Positions 56,164 through 64,000 of a stretch of 64,000 bases of DNA are shown in pieces. The notes under the pieces were generated by a model. It saw nothing but the letters and a program-made list of their open reading frames with translations, made no database searches and was not told where the DNA came from. How positions within the stretch are numbered: the stretch's first letter is position 1; every line of letters starts with the position of its first letter. Both the position numbers and the translations under genes were made by a program. Source of the stretch: Apibacter sp. B3706. Lineage in GTDB: Bacteria; Bacteroidota; Bacteroidia; Flavobacteriales; Weeksellaceae. The stretch is from positions 124,001-188,000 of the forward strand of contig NZ_CP049715.1 in NCBI RefSeq assembly GCF_011082725.1, given 5' to 3'.

Positions 56164-57174
56164 TTAATGAAGTATTTTATATAACATTTCCATTAAAATA
56201 TCTTTAGAAGTTGCATGAGATGAAACATCCACTCCTTTGGATTTCATGTCTGCATCTCGCAAATAAGCGATACATGCAGTAGTTTTTTTTAAAGAATAAT
56301 TTTTAATGGCGGTTAAATACTCATTAGCAAAGAAAGGGTTAATACGAAGTTCTTTAGCTATATTTTGTGGAGTTTTTATCGGTAAAGTGTGTACAATAAG
56401 AATATTGGAAAATAAACTTATTAATGTTCCAAAAGTCAAAACAATAGGATTTGCTTTTGGGTTTTTTTCAAAATAGTCTATTATTTTATAAGCCTGTTTC
56501 GTATTTTTCTCAACGATGGCCTTTCTTAATTCGAAATTGTTGTACTCTTTACTAATTCCAATATTTCGTTCAATAATTTCAGGAGTTATCTTTTTGGAAT
56601 TACCTACAATTAATTTAAGTTTTTGAATTTCGTTATCAATACGGGAAAGTTCAGTGCCTAAAAATTCGGCAAGTAAAATCCTGGATTTTTCGTCAATTTC
56701 CAAACCGTTAGACTGACATAATGAACCGATCCAAGTGGGTACTTGGTTGTCATATAGCTTTTCGCTTGTAAAAATATATCCTTGTTTACTGAGTAATTTA
56801 GTCACCGACTTTCTTTTATCTAAAGATTTGTATTTATAATTGATGACCAATACAGTTGAATGCTGAGGATTTTTTATATAATTATCAAAGGCTTCGGATT
56901 TGTCAAAAGGCAATCCCTTTGCTTCTTTAATTATTATAAGCTGCTTATCGGCTCCCATTGGAAATTGCTTTGCCAAAGATATAATTTGATCCAAATCAGA
57001 TTCTGTACCGTAAATAATATTTTGGTTAAAAGCCTTTTCTTCTTCCTTTAGGACATTTTCTTCCAGTAATTCGGTAAGTTTATCGATGTAAAAAGGCTCA
57101 TCACCCTGTAAAAAATATACAGGCAGAAACTTTTTATTTTTAATATCTTTGACTAAATTATTATATTCTTTCAT
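56164..57174 (-). CDS. holA: DNA polymerase III subunit delta
   Basis: 336 aa from ATG 57174; an upstream in-frame ATG at 57213 would overlap the divergent gene and is not family-like. KKFLPVYFLQGDEPFYIDKLTELLEENVL, the degenerate AAA+ domain (FPMGADKQLIIIKEAKGLPF), and DNEIQKLKLIVGNSKKITPEIIERNIGISKEYNNFELRKAIVEKN match HolA. It opens the sliding clamp in the clamp loader. Only 10 bases separate its start from the divergent nuclease-like gene. Confidence 0.92.
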   Translation of the reverse strand: MKEYNNLVKDIKNKKFLPVYFLQGDEPFYIDKLTELLEENVLKEEEKAFNQNIIYGTESDLDQIISLAKQFPMGADKQLIIIKEAKGLPFDKSEAFDNYIKNPQHSTVLVINYKYKSLDKRKSVTKLLSKQGYIFTSEKLYDNQVPTWIGSLCQSNGLEIDEKSRILLAEFLGTELSRIDNEIQKLKLIVGNSKKITPEIIERNIGISKEYNNFELRKAIVEKNTKQAYKIIDYFEKNPKANPIVLTFGTLISLFSNILIVHTLPIKTPQNIAKELRINPFFANEYLTAIKNYSLKKTTACIAYLRDADMKSKGVDVSSHATSKDILMEMLYKILH

Positions 57175-57184
57175 AATTAGAATA

Positions 57185-57631
57185 ATGGAACTTCCGGTTT
57201 TAAATTTCCCCAAAAAATATAATTTTCAAATAAAGGAGAAAGAATCTCTTTGGTATATTTTTGACGAAGTTAGAAAAAAATGGTTAATTCTAACACCTGA
57301 AGAATGGGTAAGGCAACATATTATTTTTTATTTTAAAACCGAAAAAAAAATTCCTCAATCAGCATTTATAATCGAAAAAAAAATAAACCTCAATCAACAA
57401 ACCAAACGTTTGGATATCTTACTGTATAAAAAATCAGAACCCAGATTATTGGTTGAATGCAAAGCTCCTGAAATACCTATTACTCAAACTACCTTTGAAC
57501 AGGCAGCTCGATATAATACGCAAATTAAATCCAAATATATTTTATTAACCAATGGATTTAAACACTTGTATTTTACTTACGACGCTGTTAATAATCAGTA
57601 TAAAGTTGTTGACGATTTTGATTGGTCTTAA
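57185..57631 (+). CDS. Small HsdR N-terminal-domain (PD-(D/E)XK-like) nuclease family protein
   Basis: 148 aa from ATG 57185. The core TKRLDILLYKKSEPRLLVECKAPEIPITQTTFEQAARYN has the Asp ... Glu-x-Lys arrangement of PD-(D/E)XK nucleases, as in the N-terminal domain of type I restriction HsdR; the Q-x-x-x-Y motif is conserved as QAARYN. It lacks the helicase motor, and no HsdM or HsdS is nearby, so it is not a restriction enzyme by itself. Proteins of this kind beside holA recur in Bacteroidota, as I recall, suggesting a replication or repair link. DNA cleavage is inferred. Confidence 0.82.
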   Translation: MELPVLNFPKKYNFQIKEKESLWYIFDEVRKKWLILTPEEWVRQHIIFYFKTEKKIPQSAFIIEKKINLNQQTKRLDILLYKKSEPRLLVECKAPEIPITQTTFEQAARYNTQIKSKYILLTNGFKHLYFTYDAVNNQYKVVDDFDWS

Positions 57632-57681
57632 TAATTTAAACAACCTTAACACAAAAAACAATTAAATTAAAAATTAGTAGC

Positions 57682-58896
57682 TTATTTATTTCTTTTCTTA
57701 GTTTCGGGTAGAAAAGATGCTACCAATCCCAATAAAGGCAAAAAAGAACAAAGATAGTATACGTATTGAATACCCGTTTTATCGGCAATTTTACCTAGAA
57801 TAGCAGAAGCTATTCCGGCTATTCCAAAAGCCAAACCAAAAAAAAGTCCACTTATAAGTCCCACCTTTCCTGGTACTAATTCTTGAGCATAGATAAGAAT
57901 GGCCGAAAAGGCTGACGACAAAATCAATCCTATGATAATACTTAAAATGCATGTCCAAGTAAGATTCGCATAAGGCATTAAGAGAGCAAAAGGAGCAGTT
58001 CCGAGAATGGAAATCCAAATTACATATTTTCGACCTATTCGATCGCCAACAGGGCCGCCAATAATTGTACCTGCTGCAATAGCAAATAAAAAAGCGAAAA
58101 GATAGATTTGAGCTTCATCAATACTAACACCAAATTTATTAATAAGATAAAAAGTATAATAACTGGTAAGACTTGCCATATAAACATATTTTGAAAAAAC
58201 CAGAAGTAATAAAATACCTATAGCTAAAACTACTTTAGATCGAGGCAAAGAAATATTTTTTATGGAATTTTGATCTCCGATATTTTTTTCGGATTCTTTT
58301 TTGGTTTTTAAAAGAACTAAATTTTTTTTGTACCATTTGCTGATTACAAGCATTATTCCAATACCCAATAAAGCGATGATGGCTAACCATCCCACATTTT
58401 TTTGGCCATAAGGGGTTATGATCCATAACGCAATTAAAGGACCTATGGAACTTCCGAAATTACCGCCCACTTGAAAGATGGATTGAGCCAGACCGTGCTT
58501 ACCTCCAGAAGCCAGATAGGCAAGACGAGAGGCTTCCGGATGAAATATGGACGATCCTAATCCTGTAAAAAAAACAGCTAATAGCACATGAGTGAAATTC
58601 GTGGCAAGGGCCAGCGATATAACGCCCATCATGCTGAAAGTCATTCCAACGGGTAAAGAATAGGGTTGAGGGTGCTTGTCGGTAAAAATTCCGATTATGG
58701 GTTGGAATAAGGAGGAGGACATTTGATAAACAAGGGTTATCAAACCTATTTGAGTAAAAGTTAGAGCCAATGAATTTTTTAAAAGCGGATATATGGCAGG
58801 TATAACCGATTGCAATGTGTCATTAAACATATGAGATAGTGCTAATAACGACAACAAGGTGAATGCGGTACCGGTTGGTTGAGATGATTTTTCCAT
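57682..58896 (-). CDS. MFS transporter, fosmidomycin-resistance (Fsr)-like
   Basis: 404 aa with 12 membrane helices. ALSHMFNDTLQSVIPAIYPLLKNSLALTFTQIGLITLVYQ, SSLFQPIIGIFTDKHP and GLGSSIFHPEASRLAYLASGGKHGLAQSIFQVGGNFGSSIGPLI match the Fsr branch of MFS exporters. A basic cytoplasmic loop lies between helices 6 and 7. Substrate not determinable. Single gene with its own promoter box. Confidence 0.88.
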   Translation of the reverse strand: MEKSSQPTGTAFTLLSLLALSHMFNDTLQSVIPAIYPLLKNSLALTFTQIGLITLVYQMSSSLFQPIIGIFTDKHPQPYSLPVGMTFSMMGVISLALATNFTHVLLAVFFTGLGSSIFHPEASRLAYLASGGKHGLAQSIFQVGGNFGSSIGPLIALWIITPYGQKNVGWLAIIALLGIGIMLVISKWYKKNLVLLKTKKESEKNIGDQNSIKNISLPRSKVVLAIGILLLLVFSKYVYMASLTSYYTFYLINKFGVSIDEAQIYLFAFLFAIAAGTIIGGPVGDRIGRKYVIWISILGTAPFALLMPYANLTWTCILSIIIGLILSSAFSAILIYAQELVPGKVGLISGLFFGLAFGIAGIASAILGKIADKTGIQYVYYLCSFLPLLGLVASFLPETKKRNK

Positions 58897-58925
58897 AGTT
58901 ACAGGTATGGTGAAAAAAATAACTG

Positions 58926-58933
58926 CAAATATA
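58926..58933 (-). promoter_or_regulatory. -7 promoter box of the MFS gene
   Basis: Minus-strand TATATTTG, 29 bases before the ATG at 58896. Confidence 0.45.
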
Positions 58934-59085
58934 TTACTAATTGTACGAATTGGAATAAATTTGGATTATAAAAAGTTGATAAACTAACTTTTACGATGAT
59001 TATAAGTATCGAACTATGGTAATTCACTTAATGGGACAAAAAAGAAAATGAATACAATTAATTCAGAAAAATACATAAGTTCGAT

Positions 59086-59496
59086 ATGGAAAATAAATCA
59101 GGTTCATGGAAAAAATCAATGATAATCCTATTCTTAATTATCAGTGTTTTAGGGGGTGCAATATTTTATGTGTATTATTATGTACCTTACGGAGACAGCA
59201 GTGTAAAGTCCGGGCAATTAAATTATATCATGCATAAAGGGATTATTTTTAAAACTTATGAAGGAAAATTAATTCAAACCGGTTTCAAATCAAGAACCAC
59301 CGGAGGTATGCAATCCAATGAATTTGAATTTTCTGTGGATAATGAAGAATTGGCACATCAATTAATGAAGCTTACCGGAAAGGATGTTATCTTGCACTAT
59401 AAGGAATATTTCGGAGCATTACCTTGGAGAGGATATACTAAATATATTGTTGACAGTATAATTTCTTCACAAAACCATGCGGAAACCATACCGTAA
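59086..59496 (+). CDS. Uncharacterised single-pass membrane protein
   Basis: 136 aa. One N-terminal membrane helix (about 11-32, MIILFLIISVLGGAIFYVYYYV) leads into an extracytoplasmic beta-rich domain with SVKSGQLNYIMHKGIIFKTYEGKLIQTGF and a closing GYTKYIVDSI. Similar short proteins with the KxGxxxKTYEG pattern are common in Bacteroidota but have no assigned function that I can support. No operon partner is evident. Confidence 0.7.
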   Translation: MENKSGSWKKSMIILFLIISVLGGAIFYVYYYVPYGDSSVKSGQLNYIMHKGIIFKTYEGKLIQTGFKSRTTGGMQSNEFEFSVDNEELAHQLMKLTGKDVILHYKEYFGALPWRGYTKYIVDSIISSQNHAETIP

Positions 59497-59588
59497 AAGT
59501 TGTGTTTAAATCTTTTTTTTTCAAATAATCACATTATTTTTCGGATAAACCTTCAAAATGATTTAAGATTTTTTTAATTTAAATCCGG

Positions 59589-59596
59589 TATTTTTG
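59589..59596 (+). promoter_or_regulatory. -7 promoter box of the PaaE-like reductase gene
   Basis: TATTTTTG, 25 bases before the ATG at 59622. Confidence 0.5.
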
Positions 59597-59621
59597 CAGA
59601 CCTAAAAGAAATAATAAAATA

Positions 59622-60686
59622 ATGCAATTTTATTCCTTACGTGTACAAAAAGTGATACCGCTTACTTCAGGAAGTGTTCGATTAGACTTGTCAATTCCTG
59701 AAGAATTAAAATCTATATTCCGTTGGAAAGCGGGGCAGTTTATTCGCTTTCAATTTGAGATCAATGGAGAAATATTTGAAAGGGAATATTCGATATGCAC
59801 TGCACCGTATGAAGGATATCTGTCTTTTGCTGTAAAGAAGGCTAAAAATGCATTTGTATCTGAATTTGTGCAAAACCATGTGAAGGAAGGATATCTTGTA
59901 TCGATTTCTGCTCCCATGGGGACTTTTGGAATTCCCTCGCGACCCAATGAAAAAAGAACTTTGGCAGCATTTGCCTCCGGTAGCGGTATAGCTCCGATTG
60001 TAAGCATTATCAAAGATACCTTATATCATGAGCCTAATGTTCAATTCTATCTTTTTTATGGTAATACGAATGAAAATGAAGCAATTTTTAAAGATGAATT
60101 GACTGAATTACAAAAACAAAATCCTACTAATTTTTTCCCTTATTTTTTTTATACCCGCCAAGAAATGCAAGATAAATTTTTTGAGGGAAAATTGGATGCT
60201 CACAAAATTAAATTAATCATAAATCAAATTATGGATTGGGATGAATTGGACGAAGCGCTAATTTGCGGTCCAAAAGATATGATCGTTACCCTGGCTAATG
60301 CTATTTATGAGCAAGGTATCCCTAAAAAAAATATACATTACGAATTGTATGAGCCGGTAGAAAAAGTTTTTTTTGATGATAAAGTCAAACGGTCTACAGT
60401 TAAAGAAGTAAAAGTGACCTATACATTTCGGAAAATTACAAAAACAATGAATTGGATAAATAACGGTTCTTCCTTACTTACTGCTTTGCTGGATAGTGGA
60501 GTAGAAGCTCCTTATTCCTGTAAAGGAGGAGTTTGTGGAGCATGTATTTGTACTAAAACTGAAGGGGAAGTATATTTAGATGAAAACTTAGTTTTAACAG
60601 AAAATGATCTAAAAAAAGGTAAAATACTAACCTGTATGGCTCATCCTAAAACAAAAACATTGACCATTAATTTAGATGAAGCATAA
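59622..60686 (+). CDS. Ferredoxin-NADP reductase-like oxidoreductase with 2Fe-2S domain (PaaE-like)
   Basis: 354 aa. N-terminal FAD domain (RWKAGQFIRFQFEINGEIFEREYSICTAP with the RxYS motif), NAD(P) domain (FASGSGIAPIVSIIKDTLY, EALICGPKDMI), then a plant-type [2Fe-2S] domain with ligands Cys300, Cys305, Cys308 and Cys338. This is the layout of PaaE, the reductase of phenylacetyl-CoA epoxidase. None of paaABCD is adjacent, so it may serve another oxygenase or desaturase. A thiolase follows 156 bases later. Confidence 0.88.
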   Translation: MQFYSLRVQKVIPLTSGSVRLDLSIPEELKSIFRWKAGQFIRFQFEINGEIFEREYSICTAPYEGYLSFAVKKAKNAFVSEFVQNHVKEGYLVSISAPMGTFGIPSRPNEKRTLAAFASGSGIAPIVSIIKDTLYHEPNVQFYLFYGNTNENEAIFKDELTELQKQNPTNFFPYFFYTRQEMQDKFFEGKLDAHKIKLIINQIMDWDELDEALICGPKDMIVTLANAIYEQGIPKKNIHYELYEPVEKVFFDDKVKRSTVKEVKVTYTFRKITKTMNWINNGSSLLTALLDSGVEAPYSCKGGVCGACICTKTEGEVYLDENLVLTENDLKKGKILTCMAHPKTKTLTINLDEA

Positions 60687-60842
60687 AAATTTTTTAAAAC
60701 ATTCTTGTGTGTACTATATTAATTTTCATCTTTCTTTAATGATAGGAATAGAAGCAAAATACCGTATGATAAAGTAAAAATAAGTATATTTACCACAAGT
60801 CAACAGTAAAATTAAAGATTAAAAATATACTACCATTAAAAA

Positions 60843-62021
60843 ATGAAAGAACTAGTTATTGTTTCTGCTGCGAGAACACCCATAGGAAGTTTTTTAGGCA
60901 GTCTATCAAGCCTTTCAGCGGTGCAATTAGGGTCAGCAGCCATTGAAGGGGCACTGAATAAAATTAAATTGGAAAAAACTTTGATCAATGAGGTTTTTAT
61001 GGGTAATGTTTTACAAGCCAATGTAGGACAGGCACCGGCAAAACAAGCTTCATTAGGAGCCGGAATACCAAATAACGTCCCTTGTACTACCATAAACAAA
61101 GTATGTGCTTCAGGAATGAAAGCGGTAATTATTGGTGCACAATCCATTCAAGCAGGAGATAATGAAATAGTAGTGGCAGGAGGAATGGAATCCATGTCGC
61201 AAGTACCTTATTATCTAACAAAAGGAAGAATTGGAAACAAGTTGGGAGATCAAAAGTTAGTTGATGGTTTACTAAAAGACGGGTTGATAAATGTATACGA
61301 TCGCAATCATATGGGTATATGTGCAGATACTTGTGCAGAAGAGTATAATATTTCCAGAGAAGAGCAAGATGCTTTCGCCATACAATCGTATACACGTTCG
61401 GAATTAGCATGGAAATCCGGTAAATTCAAAGATGAAGTTGTGCCTGTGACTGTTCCTCAGAGAAAAAAAGATCCGATAGTCATTTCAGAAGATGAAGAAT
61501 TTAAAAATGTAAATTTCGATAAGCTAAAACAACTATCCCCTGTTTTTCAGAAAGAAGGAACTGTAACTGCAGCCAATGCATCCACTTTAAATGATGGAGC
61601 ATCAGCACTAATACTAATGACAGCTGAGAAAGCTAAAGAATTAGGATTAAAACCGTTAGTAAAAATTATTTCCTATGCAGATGCTGCTTGTGAGCCTGAA
61701 AAATTCACTATAGCACCTTCCTTAGCTCTTCCCAAAGCCCTAAAAAAAGCAAATTTATCTTTAGATGATATTGATTTTTTTGAGTTCAATGAAGCATTTT
61801 CCGTAGTTGGATTAGCGAATGCCAAAATACTAAACATAGATAGTTCAAAAGTAAATGTAAATGGAGGCGCTATTTCTTTAGGGCATCCTTTAGGCAATAG
61901 CGGTTCGAGAATTATAGTTACTCTAATCCATGTGTTAAAACAAAATAATGCAAAGTATGGAGCGGCAGCAATCTGTAATGGAGGTGGAGGAGCTAGTGCA
62001 ATTATACTTGAAAATATATAA
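60843..62021 (+). CDS. Thiolase (acetyl-CoA C-acyltransferase)
   Basis: 392 aa. The acyl-accepting nucleophile is Cys88 in TINKVCASGMKAV; GGMESMSQVPY, EFNEAFSVVGLAN, the His in GGAISLGHPLGNSGSRI and the second Cys in CNGGGGASA complete the active site. The sequence favours the biosynthetic acetoacetyl-CoA thiolase type (AtoB-like), but a degradative role cannot be excluded. It is followed by a strong terminator, so it is not co-transcribed with hypX. Confidence 0.92.
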   Translation: MKELVIVSAARTPIGSFLGSLSSLSAVQLGSAAIEGALNKIKLEKTLINEVFMGNVLQANVGQAPAKQASLGAGIPNNVPCTTINKVCASGMKAVIIGAQSIQAGDNEIVVAGGMESMSQVPYYLTKGRIGNKLGDQKLVDGLLKDGLINVYDRNHMGICADTCAEEYNISREEQDAFAIQSYTRSELAWKSGKFKDEVVPVTVPQRKKDPIVISEDEEFKNVNFDKLKQLSPVFQKEGTVTAANASTLNDGASALILMTAEKAKELGLKPLVKIISYADAACEPEKFTIAPSLALPKALKKANLSLDDIDFFEFNEAFSVVGLANAKILNIDSSKVNVNGGAISLGHPLGNSGSRIIVTLIHVLKQNNAKYGAAAICNGGGGASAIILENI

Positions 62022-62040
62022 GCTTTTATAAAATATAATA

Positions 62041-62073
62041 AAAAGGCAGATTTAAAAAAATCTGCCTTTTTTA
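62041..62073 (+). terminator. Intrinsic terminator after the thiolase gene
   Basis: AAAAGGCAGATTT (62041-62053) and AAATCTGCCTTTT (62058-62070) form a perfect 13-bp stem with an AAAA loop; T residues continue beyond 62070. Confidence 0.9.
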
Positions 62074-62114
62074 TTATCAATTCAGATAATAAGTTTTAAT
62101 CGATTATAAACTAT

Positions 62115-62144
62115 TTAATATAATTTAAATTTAAATTATATTAA
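62115..62144. repeat. 30-bp A/T-only perfect palindrome upstream of hypX
   Basis: The half-site TTAATATAATTTAAA (62115-62129) is followed directly by its exact reverse complement (62130-62144). It lies 29 bases upstream of the hypX -7 box and could be an operator, although A/T-only palindromes arise more easily by chance in this DNA. Confidence 0.4.
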
Positions 62145-62172
62145 TATTATAAAAATATTTAATTGATTTATA

Positions 62173-62180
62173 TATATTTG
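62173..62180 (+). promoter_or_regulatory. -7 promoter box of hypX
   Basis: TATATTTG, 46 bases before the ATG at 62227. Confidence 0.45.
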
Positions 62181-62226
62181 TTAGATAAACAAAAATTATA
62201 TTTTGAATTAAATAATATTAGAAATC

Positions 62227-63927
62227 ATGAAGAATACATTAAATATTATCTTGCTTTCGTCAGCCTTTAATGGATTAACTCAAAGAGTCTGGCTTTCATT
62301 GAAAGAAGCAGGATATCAGGTTAGTTTTTTACTTTTTACCACAGAGCAAGAGGTTATAGATTCAATCGAAACTGCCCATCCGGACCTTGTTATTTGTCCT
62401 TTTTTAAAAGATAGAGTACCTGAAGTTCTTTGGAAAAATGAGACAAGACCTATTATAATTATCCATCCGGGTATTAGAGGAGATAGAGGAGCCTCTTCTT
62501 TAGACTGGGCAATTTTAAGAAATTTTGACACATGGGGAGTAACTGCTTTACAAGCCGTAGAAGAAATGGATGCCGGACCCATTTGGGCAAGTCATGAATT
62601 TAAAAAACCTGCTTTAATAAGAAAATCAGAGCTCTATAACAATTTTGTAAGTGATGCCGCTATAAAATGTATTTTTGAGGCTATTGATAAATTTATAAAT
62701 AAAGAAAAACCCATCCCATTAGATTATAATAACGAAAATGTAAAGGGGAGGCTAGAACCTAATATGAAACAATCGGACCGTCATTTTGAATGGACTAGTT
62801 CGGCAAAAGAAATTTTAAATATAGTAAATTCAGCAGAAGGAATTCCGGGAGTATTAGCAGAAATAGAAGGTGAAAAATTTTATATATATGATGCTTATTT
62901 GGATCATCGTGAAGGTGAAGCGGGAAAACTTTTAGCCCGCCGTGAAGATGCAGTTTTAATTGGAACAGGAGAAAAAAGCTTATGGATTGGTTCGTTAAAA
63001 AGAGCAGCTAAAGACCAATTGCCCTTTAAACTACCGGCTGTACAAGTTTTAAAAGAAAAAGCAGAAAGTCTAAAAGATTTAACCCTTTCATTGTACAATA
63101 CGGTTTTATCTAATGAGGAATACTGTACAATACATTATTCCCAAAAAGGAAAAATAGGAGAGTTAACCTTTAATTTTTATAATGGTGCTATGAGTACCCA
63201 ACAATGTGAAAGGCTGATAAAAGCTATTCAATTTGCTAAAGAACAGGAAACTAATGTGTTGATAATTAAAGGGGGATATAATGCTTTTTCCAATGGTGTA
63301 CACCTTAATACGATAGAAGCAGCAGAAAATCCGGCAGAAGAGGCCTGGAAAAATATACATGCTATAGACGATGTATGTTTAGAACTTTTAGATACGAAAC
63401 AATGGGTAATTGCCGGTGTGACAGGAAGTGCCGGAGCGGGGGGAGTAATGTTAGCTTTAACAGCTGATTTTGTAGCTGCAAGAGATGGAATAATACTTAA
63501 TCCTCATTATGCCACGATGGGATTATATGGTTCAGAATATTGGACATATACTTTGCCTAAACGGGTAGGAGAGCAACAGGCTAGAAGGTTAACCGAAGAA
63601 TGTTTACCCGTAAGTGTAACCCGAGCATTGGAGATTGGATTAATTGATTCTATAGGTCCCAGAGAAATACACAATTTCAATGAATGGTTATGGGTACAAG
63701 CTAAAAAAGCAGAAGAAGTAAATAAAAAAGCCTCGAAAAAACCTTTTGATTCGGAAAAAGCAGCTGAGTGTAGAAAAAAAGAATTAGAAGAGATGAAAGA
63801 AGATATGCTTTACGACCGAAATTCTTTTTCTGTAAAAAGAAATTGTTTTGTGCTTAAAAAAAGAGCTTGTAATACTCCGGATCGATTGATCGCCAATTGG
63901 GCAAGAGTTAAACAAAATAAGGAATAA
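62227..63927 (+). CDS. hypX: HypX/HoxX hydrogenase maturation protein (formyltransferase-enoyl-CoA hydratase fusion)
   Basis: 566 aa, the family length. The N-terminal half is a formyl-THF transferase-like domain with IHPGIRGDRGASSLDWAIL and EEMDAGPIWA (His and Asp at the expected positions), then a C-terminal OB-like part. The second half (about 300-560) is a crotonase fold (GGYNAFSNGVHLN, VTGSAGAGGVMLALTADFVAARDG). In aerobic bacteria HypX makes CO for the [NiFe] hydrogenase active site from formyl-THF by way of formyl-CoA. No hydrogenase or other hyp gene lies in the window. It is a single-gene unit with its own promoter and terminator, next to a tRNA gene. Confidence 0.88.
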   Translation: MKNTLNIILLSSAFNGLTQRVWLSLKEAGYQVSFLLFTTEQEVIDSIETAHPDLVICPFLKDRVPEVLWKNETRPIIIIHPGIRGDRGASSLDWAILRNFDTWGVTALQAVEEMDAGPIWASHEFKKPALIRKSELYNNFVSDAAIKCIFEAIDKFINKEKPIPLDYNNENVKGRLEPNMKQSDRHFEWTSSAKEILNIVNSAEGIPGVLAEIEGEKFYIYDAYLDHREGEAGKLLARREDAVLIGTGEKSLWIGSLKRAAKDQLPFKLPAVQVLKEKAESLKDLTLSLYNTVLSNEEYCTIHYSQKGKIGELTFNFYNGAMSTQQCERLIKAIQFAKEQETNVLIIKGGYNAFSNGVHLNTIEAAENPAEEAWKNIHAIDDVCLELLDTKQWVIAGVTGSAGAGGVMLALTADFVAARDGIILNPHYATMGLYGSEYWTYTLPKRVGEQQARRLTEECLPVSVTRALEIGLIDSIGPREIHNFNEWLWVQAKKAEEVNKKASKKPFDSEKAAECRKKELEEMKEDMLYDRNSFSVKRNCFVLKKRACNTPDRLIANWARVKQNKE

Positions 63928-63929
63928 TA

Positions 63930-63957
63930 AAAAACCATCTCAATTGAGATGGTTTTT
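63930..63957. terminator. Intrinsic terminator after hypX
   Basis: A 28-base perfect palindrome, half-site AAAAACCATCTCAA, with T-runs on both strands. It begins 3 bases after the hypX stop and can also terminate the minus-strand tRNA transcript. Confidence 0.9.
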
Positions 63958-63961
63958 ATTG

Positions 63962-64000
63962 AGGCTTCGAGCGGATTCGAACCGCTGTACAAGGTTTTGC
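63962..64000 (-). tRNA. tRNA-Cys (GCA), partial, 3' half
   Basis: On the minus strand the T-arm AGCGG-TTCGAAT-CCGCT (63986-63970) is followed by the 3' acceptor strand CGAAGCC and a discriminator U. The sequence before the T-arm reads GCA AA ACCTT GTAC: anticodon GCA, two purines, the 3' anticodon stem, and a four-base variable loop. A four-base variable loop and U73 are features of bacterial tRNA-Cys. CCA is not encoded. The 5' half lies beyond the window, so the identity is a strong inference rather than a full structure. Confidence 0.75.

Noticed and set aside
57175-57213. Extended start of holA
   Set aside because: It would overlap the divergent nuclease gene and adds residues unlike the family.
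57185-57631. Type I restriction system
   Set aside because: Only an N-terminal HsdR-like nuclease domain is present; no helicase domain, HsdM or HsdS.
61129-61410. Minus-strand ORF inside the thiolase gene
   Set aside because: A shadow of the conserved thiolase coding sequence.

Overview
This window is chromosomal DNA of an AT-rich member of the Bacteroidota, most likely class Flavobacteriia (Weeksellaceae-like); the species cannot be named from the sequence. The support is: many Bacteroidota-type promoters (-7 box TAnnTTTG, a few with TTG about 20 bases upstream); an SprE/PorW-type gliding/type IX secretion lipoprotein; a DUF6089-uppS-bamA-ompH-ompH envelope block; a hisGDCBHAFI operon with bifunctional HisB and HisIE; and a standalone Bacteroidota-type FabI. 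Genes are dense and ordinary in spacing. I see no insertion sequence, prophage, CRISPR array or rRNA. One partial tRNA (probably tRNA-Cys) lies at the right edge.

Layout. 1-1.3 kb: end of a heavy-metal RND efflux operon (TolC-like tail, CusB/CzcB-like adaptor lipoprotein). 1.5-3.6 kb: a two-gene putative DNA-repair pair (radical SAM plus DUF4130/TIGR03915-like). 3.8-6.3 kb: TonB-dependent siderophore receptor (-). 6.5-9.4 kb: nuoABCD only, closed by a terminator. 9.7-14.4 kb: GT-C-like membrane protein, two small genes, and an oligopeptidase B-type peptidase. 14.6-21.7 kb: polyprenyl diphosphate synthase, then outer-membrane biogenesis genes (DUF6089, uppS, bamA, two ompH/skp). 21.8-24.4 kb: murF and mdh (-). 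24.5-28.4 kb: a probable lipid A/LPS modification group (GT2, tandem LAB_N protein, ArnT-like GT39, LPS kinase). 28.6-33.1 kb: porW/sprE and aspS, with a candidate small RNA between them. 33.5-44.2 kb: corA, a SUKH protein, pepE, manA-plsC-yqaA, FUSC-DUF1634-TauE, ABC-F. 44.3-48.1 kb: surface-lipoprotein candidate, fabI, ligA. 48.1-55.7 kb: complete his operon on the minus strand. 55.7-59.5 kb: ABM monooxygenase, holA, HsdR_N-like nuclease, MFS exporter, small membrane protein. 59.6-64 kb: PaaE-like reductase, thiolase, HypX, tRNA.

How the parts work together. The his operon is the clearest regulated unit. Upstream of hisG I read an 18-codon leader peptide with five histidines (MIQTHIHHHYLHTYNQVR), a Rho-independent terminator, and a 7-base segment at the end of the leader that can pair with the terminator's 5' arm. 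This is a classic transcription attenuator that senses charged tRNA-His. The envelope genes form one functional theme: undecaprenyl carrier, BamA and Skp-like chaperones, murF, lipid A/LPS decoration and T9SS. The points most worth following up are the his attenuator, a HypX (CO-forming hydrogenase maturase) with no hydrogenase gene in view, the truncated nuoABCD unit, the radical-SAM/DUF4130 pair, and the structured RNA candidate between porW and aspS.
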